From Buxus sempervirens (Eukaryota; Streptophyta; Magnoliopsida; Buxales; Buxaceae), in assembly GCA_947561395.2 (NCBI GenBank), contig OX387185.1, positions 43,782,602 through 43,846,601 on the forward strand: DNA of 64,000 nt, read 5' to 3'. A program made the translations under genes and the position numbers. Under the pieces are notes generated by a model, which made no database searches, was not told where the DNA came from, and saw only the letters and a list, made by a program, of their open reading frames with translations. Below, one piece after another: positions 57,011-64,000 of the stretch; the first letter of the stretch is position 1; each line of letters opens with the position of its first letter.

Positions 57011-58028
57011 ATGAGTAACTCTATATCTCTCCTCTTCTTCTGTCTTCTTCTCCACTCTTCGTCGGTACAATCCCGTGATCAGGTTGTCACTAGTATGGAG
57101 GAAAATGTGCCCACGAAACCAGTCGCCACCATCCCTTACGATTTGGATTGGGATCTCAAGATCGACGGAGATCGTACATCAGAACGAATTGCACCGGCAT
57201 TATATGTATTCGGAGACTCTTTGGTCGACGCCGGCAATAACAATCTTCTACGCACGAAGGCAAAAGCAAATTTTCTACCTTACGGCGTGGATTTCCTTGG
57301 CATTCCAACTGGTAGATTCACTAATGGCAAAACCATGGCAGACGTTCTAGGTGAGGGATATAAGATGATGTGAAATATACAGTCTAGTCTTTCATAAGTA
57401 AAGCTTAATTTCTTCATTTGGTTTTGTTTACGGTTGCAGGTCGAAAGCTTGGGCTACCATATCCACCACCATACTTGGGACTATTGGATTCTCAGAGGAA
57501 AAATGTCACTACAGGTGTGAATTATGGATCTGGGTCCTGTGGCATTCTACCTGAAACTGGAAGAACGGAGGTAATTAAGAAATCCTTACCTCTCCTTCTA
57601 TTTTCTCTTGTGTTCATTCTTACCATTAAATTATTTTGTTCTATAATCAGGGACACTGCTTGAGCTTAAACCAGCAAATCTTATTTTTCGAAAGCACTGT
57701 GAAGAACGATCTACCAACACACTTCAACAGTCGTAAAAAGCTTTCGGATTACTTGTCCAAGTCCATTTTCTTTGTCTCAGTTGGGGCCGCTGATTATTTT
57801 CAAAATTACCTCCACCCTAATGTGACATCGAACAAGAGTTACACCAATGAGACTTTTGCTAAATACCTTACTGATGAATTGGCCAAACGCATACAGGTAA
57901 TTAAATACTCAATTCGGTGACTTACAAATGAAATGATAGAAGAGATTAATTGCTTGAGCTGATAATTAGACTTGATTACTGCAAATGCTCAAATATATTG
58001 TTTCTGTCTTTTCAGAGACTATATCAAC
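57011..58028 (+). pseudogene. GDSL esterase/lipase, truncated in exon 4 by CACTA-type repeats
   Basis: Exons 57011-57350, 57440-57570 and 57651-57896 are intact with GT-AG borders; exon 4 starts at 58016 with AGACTATATCAAC and is cut by CACTACAAAATT at 58029. Block I is [14 protein letters not shown], block II contains GSGSCGILP. Block III reads SVGAADY, where the conserved Asn of GxND is Ala, so the oxyanion hole would be impaired even before truncation. The rest of exon 4, exon 5 and block V (Asp/His) are absent downstream. The intact reading of exons 1-3 and well-kept promoter suggest recent loss. It is most similar to 30964-32517 (intron between exons 2 and 3 retained). Confidence 0.9.
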
Positions 58029-58690
58029 CACTACAAAATTGTTTATTTTTACCGGCGGCTGTAAAACCGCCGGTAAATCATAAAAACCGCCGGTAAATCA
58101 TTTGCCGGCGCTTTAAAGGGGCGCCGAGGGTCCCTCTCGCCGGCAAATCTTTTTCCCGGCGGTTTTCCCGGCGGGTATTATCCGCGCCGGCAAATCACTT
58201 AATAGCCGGCGGCTACTACTAACCGCCGGCTCAAGTCTTGCCCGGCGGTTATTGCGGCCGCCGGCGAATGGGTTCCAATTCCGTCACTCGTTTGCCGGCG
58301 GCCATTAACACCGCCGGCTATTATATACGCCGGCGGATATAGTGGGCGCCGGCATATCGTTAGGACACGTCACACCGATTTACCGGCGGCGTAATAACCG
58401 CCGGCCATTTGATACGCCGGCGGTGAACGTGGCCGCCGGCATATGGGTTGAGCTCGCATTGAGCTTGCCCGGCGGCTTAACAAACCGCCGGGGACTATAT
58501 ATGCCGGCGTTTATAAAAGCCGCCGGCATATGACTTACACTTGCTTAGCGCATTCGCCGGCGGCTTAGAAAACCGCCGGTATAGATATTCGCCGGCGGTT
58601 TTTTGAACCGCCGGCAAAAGGGTTAAAGAGAACTTACCCATTTTCCGGCGACCGTAAAACCGCCGGTAAAAGGTATTACCTGTGGTTGTC
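58029..58690. mobile_element. CACTA-type element, left end and GCCGGCGG repeat body
   Basis: It opens CACTACAAAATTG, and the body is made of palindromic units such as TTTGCCGGCGG...CCGCCGGC and ACCGGCGG...CCGCCGGTAAA. The three bases before it are AAC. The matching right end (GTAGTG followed by AAC) is not found; similarity fades near 58680 (CGCCGGTAAAAGGTATTACC). Probably truncated or rearranged at its right side. No frame of its own. Confidence 0.75.
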
Positions 58691-61600
58691 CTAGACATTT
58701 GGATTCCCTGCCTGTATTTTCTTAACCTATAAGTTTGTCCTTAACCTATATATATATACACACGTATAAAAACATCTTATGATTACAGCCAAATCTTTTC
58801 AACTGCCACAAAAAAGATCAAATTAACATAAATAAAACCTTAACAATTAATAAAAGTGCTAATACATTCTATTCCCATAAAACATACGTACACTCTAATA
58901 ATTAATTTAAAAAGATATGGTCATTAAAATGTTTAATAATTGTGTCAAATACATGTAATTAAACTAAAAAATTCAATAGCTCTTCAGCTATAGTCGTCGT
59001 TTGCTGGTGCGCCTTCCAATAATGCACAAGTTGATTCATCCTGCTGCCTGCAAAAAATAAAAATAAAAAAATTGATAAGTTTAACATGAATGTTATATGA
59101 CAAATAAACAGTATAAAGGACATACATGAAACTTTCAATTATAACAAACATTTGAAATTACTCAAATTGAGTTTTCCTATACACTAAATTAAAAGTGATT
59201 AATTAATTTCAAGTTAGATTTATTTTAAAATCCCTAAGAAAATAAATTAATAATAATAAATAGTCCAAAATACATTAAAAAATGCCAGCTATGCCTTTAA
59301 GCATGCCCCAAGAGTAGTAGAGAACATAAAATTAAATAAATAAATTAAAATGGGAAAACTACTAGTGGCAGGAGAATCTTGCTGATTTTAACTAATTGCT
59401 GATGCGTTAGATATCCCAGAACAAAAACATATTTTAATATTCATATAATTGTTGATATCACCTTTCTGCCAAAAATTTCAGATATTAGGAAACACATTCC
59501 ATGACAAAAGAATATCTAGCTTTATAAGGAAATTGTTGAACTGCTGTAATCATGGAAACCAATGTGCAGCCTTCCAACCCCTTCCGCGCTTAGGCTGGTA
59601 CTGGTCCACAGAGGGAGTTTGGTTCCAACCGGCTGAATGACACTACTACTTTAGATGCACATTTTAGGCTATACTTGATCACCCCGATTTGGGATCAAAT
59701 TGTGGCCCTTGGCTGAACTAATTTGAGAGCAAGCCCACAAGTCACCAGAAAGACAAGAAAAATAATACACAGTGCACTAAAAATAACATTTTGGACATTA
59801 TCTGGGGTTCAATAATAAAAACTCACGATGTCAAGGATCTCAAAAATTGTACAGAAATATGTCTCAACAGTTGGAGAAGATCAAAGAGATTTCGTTGGAT
59901 AAGGGGCAATCAGGAAAATCCACCCTCTGAGATGGGATTGGGTCTGCAAACATAAAAAGTTTGGTGGTATTAAATGTATGGATATAAAATTGCTCAAGAG
60001 GTGATTTATGTTTGTTGGGCCAGGATATGGGATTAGCATTTAAGTTGAAGTAACAGGAATCCAGTTCTTCCATTTAAAACAATCATAACTCATATCATGA
60101 TCGAATTATGAGGAACTAAATCCTTCGGACCGACAATACATAGGTCCTTTTTGGTCTTCCTCTCATCCTTTTAGATCTTTGATTAAGTACCCCATCACAT
60201 CTTACAATGACCTCTGAAGGTTTTTTTATTTATATACACAGACCATCTTGACCGAATTATTTTTATATGATAACTTCTTTGGACAACACCCACTCTCAGA
60301 TGCCTCTATTACTGAGCTCATCTTTCTTCATTTTCCAACACATACATCTCAACACTCTTACCTCAGCAACTCTCATACTATCTAGACATTTGTCTTTGTT
60401 GCCTATGTTCTAAGCCATACAAGTTTTCTTTTAGTCTAAGTTGAACATTGCCATATCTGCAGTACCATTGCTGGTAAATTAGGTTATAAAAAGTAGATGG
60501 GGAATTTGGAGTCTCTGTCTGCAGCGGTGTTCTGAATGCAAAATTTAAGTTCTTTTATGGCAATAAAATTTGAAGTGGGCAGTCAGGATAGAACCAGATT
60601 TCGTAAAGTTGATGGGTGAGGAAGGGATACTTTTTGAAATCAGCACATTGCTCCATCTAAGATGAATCATATTTGCCATTTTCTTTAAAAACAAGTTTTA
60701 GATGTGGAGGAACTAGAGATATATGGTTATTCCTTCCTTATTGGAGTTGGTTGTCTTCAAGTGTAAGCAGGATACAGAAAGATGTGAAGATTTGTTGAGA
60801 TTTGATAAGGGTCATTTTTAAGTTAAATCCTTCCGTAGAACTCTAGGATAGTTCTTAGATGAAGGTGTTAAAATTTGGAAAATCAAAATTACCAGGAGGA
60901 AAATTTCCTCTGAGTACCTACTATTGACAGATTAGTAGAGGTTGGGCCATGACAAATCGATGTGTGATCTGCAGTTTTGATTCTACATTGCAAAATTACC
61001 TCCTAAGCATAGTCTGTTTCCATCTTTATTTGAAATTTATTGGTCTTTCCCTCAATAAGTGTGTTTGGCATTTGACAGGTAGGATTCCAAGTCCTCCAAC
61101 TCAAGCTTATGTTCCTTGGAGGATGATTCCCTTTAAAGGCTATACGGGAATAATTAAAATAAAAAAAAAACAAAGAAACTAAAGATGATGACAGTCCTCT
61201 GTAGCATACTCAGCATAAATTGATCTTGTTTCTACCGAAGTTCATGGGGGTGTTGTTTGATCATCTTTGCACTAATTTGCAGGACTCAATGGTGTCGGAA
61301 TTTGTTTTCGCCTTTGTTTTAATAGGAAGTGTTAACTATTTTTACTCAATTGTGAATTCCTTTTACAATGAATGGATCTTTTGCTTCCAATTAAACAGTA
61401 CTTGTTCAGAATGTGTGCCAGGTGCTTTTCAGCAATGATGCTAGTTCGTCTTGGTGGTTAAGAGGGGCTGACGCTGGCTCATCATTATTTTTACTAGTTC
61501 TAGGTCATACACTGGAGTGATTTTGACACAAGACTTGAACCAGTTCACATCCTGTACTTTCTATCTCGGATCAACTACACTGTATCTGATTTTATACAAG

Positions 61601-62334
61601 ATAATCAGGATCCTAATGGATCCTCATTATCATGTGCTCAATCATTTAGAACAATATATTAATTATAATTAATGGCTGTTAACCATGGTCTACATTTCTA
61701 AAGAAATATATATAAGTTTATAATGCATTTCTTGAATAATTCGAATTCTTCATGGGAATATTGATTGGAAATGAGTCCACACCCAACCCAATTCAACACT
61801 GCACAGTAGATACAATATGAATCCCAACTTCTGTCAGATCTCCGATCAGCATGTCATCGAAAGGGTCTAAACTCAATTCAATCATGCCTAGCTCCAGACC
61901 CAACCCGTTTTACGCCAAACTATTTTCTATTTTTGATTGGGAAAAACGATTATTAGCTAGACAAGATCCAACCATCAAATGACTGAGCAGTTTAACAACA
62001 CCTGTTAATTGGCACACAGACATTTAGCTCTTTGATTCAATAACTGATTGACTTAACTAATGACTATTCGCCAAGTAAATATGCATATGAAGTTTCATCT
62101 AACCAAAGTCGGACAAACTCCACATAATAACATATTATCAGGGCTAGCAAAGAAAAGAGAGCTTCCTCGAGTTTCCATAAATGTGATTTTGGTCCATCAT
62201 TCCCAATAATATAAACCGTTAGCTAATACCCTAGTTTAATGTGGAGGTAAGAAATTACTAAGACTAAAGGCCATTAGGAAAAAAAAAGAAACAAGGTCAA
62301 TGGTCAAGAAAAGAAATGAGTAGGCATTATTTAC
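58691..62334. other. non-coding stretch between GDSL copy and CCT6 exons
   Basis: AT-rich. I searched by eye for CCT6 exons following LLARAG (for example IALRRAKRRN or LACGGEA) and saw none. A possible terminal exon on minus near 58988-59048 would read QQDESTCALLEGAPANDDYS then stop after a pyrimidine-rich TTTTTGCAG acceptor; it is not recognised. Confidence 0.4.
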
Positions 62335-63633
62335 CCCAGCTCTTGCAAGAAGGTCCAGTGATGGAGGATCAATTCCCTTCTGATTTATAACGACAAAATT
62401 ATTATCATTGCCTGAACAAACCTGCAAGTGACAATCTTTTGAGCACCCTATATTGAATTGCTGTGTTTGCATTTTAAAACCATGAAAACAAAGAACTGAA
62501 ATTAGGTTCCCATACCTTGTTCTTTAACTCAATGATCTTTCTAACTCTTTCATCAACCTGGCGCCTTTCAGCAGCAACCATTGCCTCTCTGTGCTCAGCA
62601 TTGGAGTAGAAAAAGCCTGAATTTATTTCACTGAGAAGGAAAACATTAGTTATACTGATGTTTGTATATAATTTGCAACAAAACCTAAATATAAATCATG
62701 CATTCATGTAATGAAACATTTCAAGATGGCACAATAGGGCAAAAAAGGAAGAGAAAATTGATGATGAAAACAATTATGATAAATCAAGAATAAGAAGCAG
62801 CAGTTGCACAGTTAAAGACCATAAGCTCATAACTTCTAACATCCAGGGTTGCAGAAGAGCTAATTCGAATGGATCTGTCACTATATTTGAACTACAAGAA
62901 AGATGTATGATGGCAAATATTTGTCGGTAAATATAATTAAAACATACAAAAAAAATCTAAAAATTAGAAATCAAACTGCCAAAAGAGAACTTAGATGAAG
63001 AGTGAAAATAAAGTGCTGCAGATATCCTTTTTCCTTTGCAGAAGGCCAAAAAAAAAATTAAAAATATGTTTGTCAATATTGCAAATTAAAGGTTCTCCTG
63101 GGGTAAAAAATATATCTAACTGGAACACACCCTTTTTGCTTTTTCTTTTCGGAAAGTCAGTATAGTATTAATATCACATAATGTAGATACAAAAAGAAGC
63201 TAGAATCCAAAGAAACCAGCAAACCCGGAAACTCATATACAAGCATACTCAAATCCAACTGACTCTTGGGGAAAGCCAATAAAAAACATTTCTCTATTTC
63301 AAATCATTTATTATTGAATTTTTAATAACCATTAAGTATCAAATACATAATTGAAACAGAAGATGATAAATGAAATTAGTTACACAAAATAAGCTTTAGT
63401 AACCGGAAAGTGCAATTATAGCAAACAAAATCTAAACAATTCATATACATTTTTCTTTATAACCAATGGCATTATTCTACAAAACGCAACCCATGTTCTA
63501 GGAAATAAAAATCCATCGATATTTACCTTTTCTCATACTCTAAAGATACATTGCAAGTCAAGATGTAACAGTTTTCTGCCCGTCGCTTCATATCGGGATG
63601 TCTAGAGCCATGATCAAGGACAAGACCCTCAAC
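62335..63633 (-). CDS. CCT6: CCT6 (TCP-1 zeta chaperonin subunit), three internal exons, partial
   Basis: Part of the cytosolic TRiC/CCT chaperonin, an ATP-driven folding machine for actin, tubulin and others. Exons on minus: 63633-63527 ([20 protein letters not shown]...), 62630-62516 ([20 protein letters not shown]...) and 62421-62335 ([20 protein letters not shown] and on to SLDLLARAG). All borders are GT-AG with phases that join. The sequence corresponds to the middle of the zeta subunit, where the apical domain begins. N-terminal exons lie beyond 64000. The next expected exon (IIALRRAKRRNMERL) was not found in the 3.6 kb downstream, so either the intron is very long or the 3' half is lost. 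Family assignment is very secure; functionality is not. Confidence 0.9.
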
Positions 63634-64000
63634 CTAGAACCAATATATCCCATTAATAAGAATTCTTTAGACTCTAACAAAACACTGAATGATCATATAA
63701 ATTTTTCCACAAAAAAAAATTTACAGAACTTCATCTAGAACACCATAAATTGATAGAGCTATTCAACTTCAACTATCAATTAAAACACTAGAAATGAACT
63801 GATTAAGAAATTGGGCTTATATAACAACAATCTGGCAGTAGTTCTTAGTTTCAATCATCAAAATACTTAGATGAACCTGCAATAAACTACAATGGTGTTG
63901 TACCTATTTGCAATATTAGTGTCACTGAACCCCCTTTGGTGGGCTTTTTGATGATGATGACGATTATTATCTTGTTTAGTTAATCAATCAAAGATAAATA
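63634..64000 (-). other. CCT6 intron sequence at the window edge
   Basis: AT-rich, no exon seen. Upstream exons should lie to the right of the window. Confidence 0.5.

Noticed and set aside
58342..58698. Arg/Gly-rich frames in the second CACTA block
   Set aside because: They arise from GCCGGCGG palindromes read on both strands.
1..64000. tRNA and rRNA genes
   Set aside because: No cloverleaf-type A/B box pairs or rRNA-like blocks were recognised; the only tRNA-related signals are retrotransposon PBS sites.

Overview
This window is nuclear DNA from a flowering plant, most likely a eudicot. The evidence is intron-containing genes with plant families (GDSL lipases, a root-meristem-growth-factor precursor, CCT6), one large Ogre/Tat-type Ty3/gypsy retrotransposon, Ty1/copia, LINE, hAT, CACTA and Mutator-like debris, and many solo LTRs. 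I cannot name the species. More than half of the window is transposon DNA, and the genes sit in islands at about 24.5-38 kb, 57-58 kb and 62.3-63.7 kb.

Layout. 1-16629: one very large LTR retrotransposon on the minus strand (last 96 bp of the left LTR, internal region 97-14197, complete right LTR 14198-16629). It has a separate upstream ORF1, an unbroken 2564-codon gag-pro-RT-RH-aRH-INT frame and a spacer rich in tandem repeats. It is inserted in an LTR of a second family (to 17989), which is itself inserted in a copia element (RNase H end at 17991-18584, 3' LTR from 21245). That copia tail also carries a CACTA element (18760-20905, TSD AAA). 21.6-24.5 kb is non-coding apart from a foldback MITE. 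24553-26167 is an RGF/GLV/CLEL peptide-precursor gene whose exons can yield two different C-terminal peptide motifs. 26.4-38 kb holds three members of a GDSL esterase/lipase cluster (a fragment, a complete five-exon gene on minus, a complete four-exon gene on plus), separated by a hairpin MITE, a Sirevirus-like relic, a hAT-type element with a LINE end inside it, and a TRIM.

38.7-56 kb is a graveyard of LTRs without internal regions: a decayed LTR relic, a solo LTR (TSD CATAT), a solo-LTR nest three layers deep containing four LTRs (43249-54060), and a further solo LTR (TSD CTTAG). 57011-58028 is a fourth GDSL gene broken in exon 4 by CACTA-type repeats. 62335-63633 holds three consecutive exons of a CCT6 (TCP-1 zeta) gene on minus; its 5' end lies beyond the window and its 3' exons are not found where expected.

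How the parts relate. The GDSL copies share about 250-300 bp of promoter and the same intron positions, so they are one tandem/segmental family. The copies show progressive decay: complete, intron-lost, transposon-disrupted and exon-1 fragment. The two large LTR families share a PBS-like TGGCGACTC motif about 65-80 bp inside the LTR end and arrays of short GC-rich dyads upstream of a TATAAATA box. All assignments come from reading the sequence and recalled family motifs; no database search was run.
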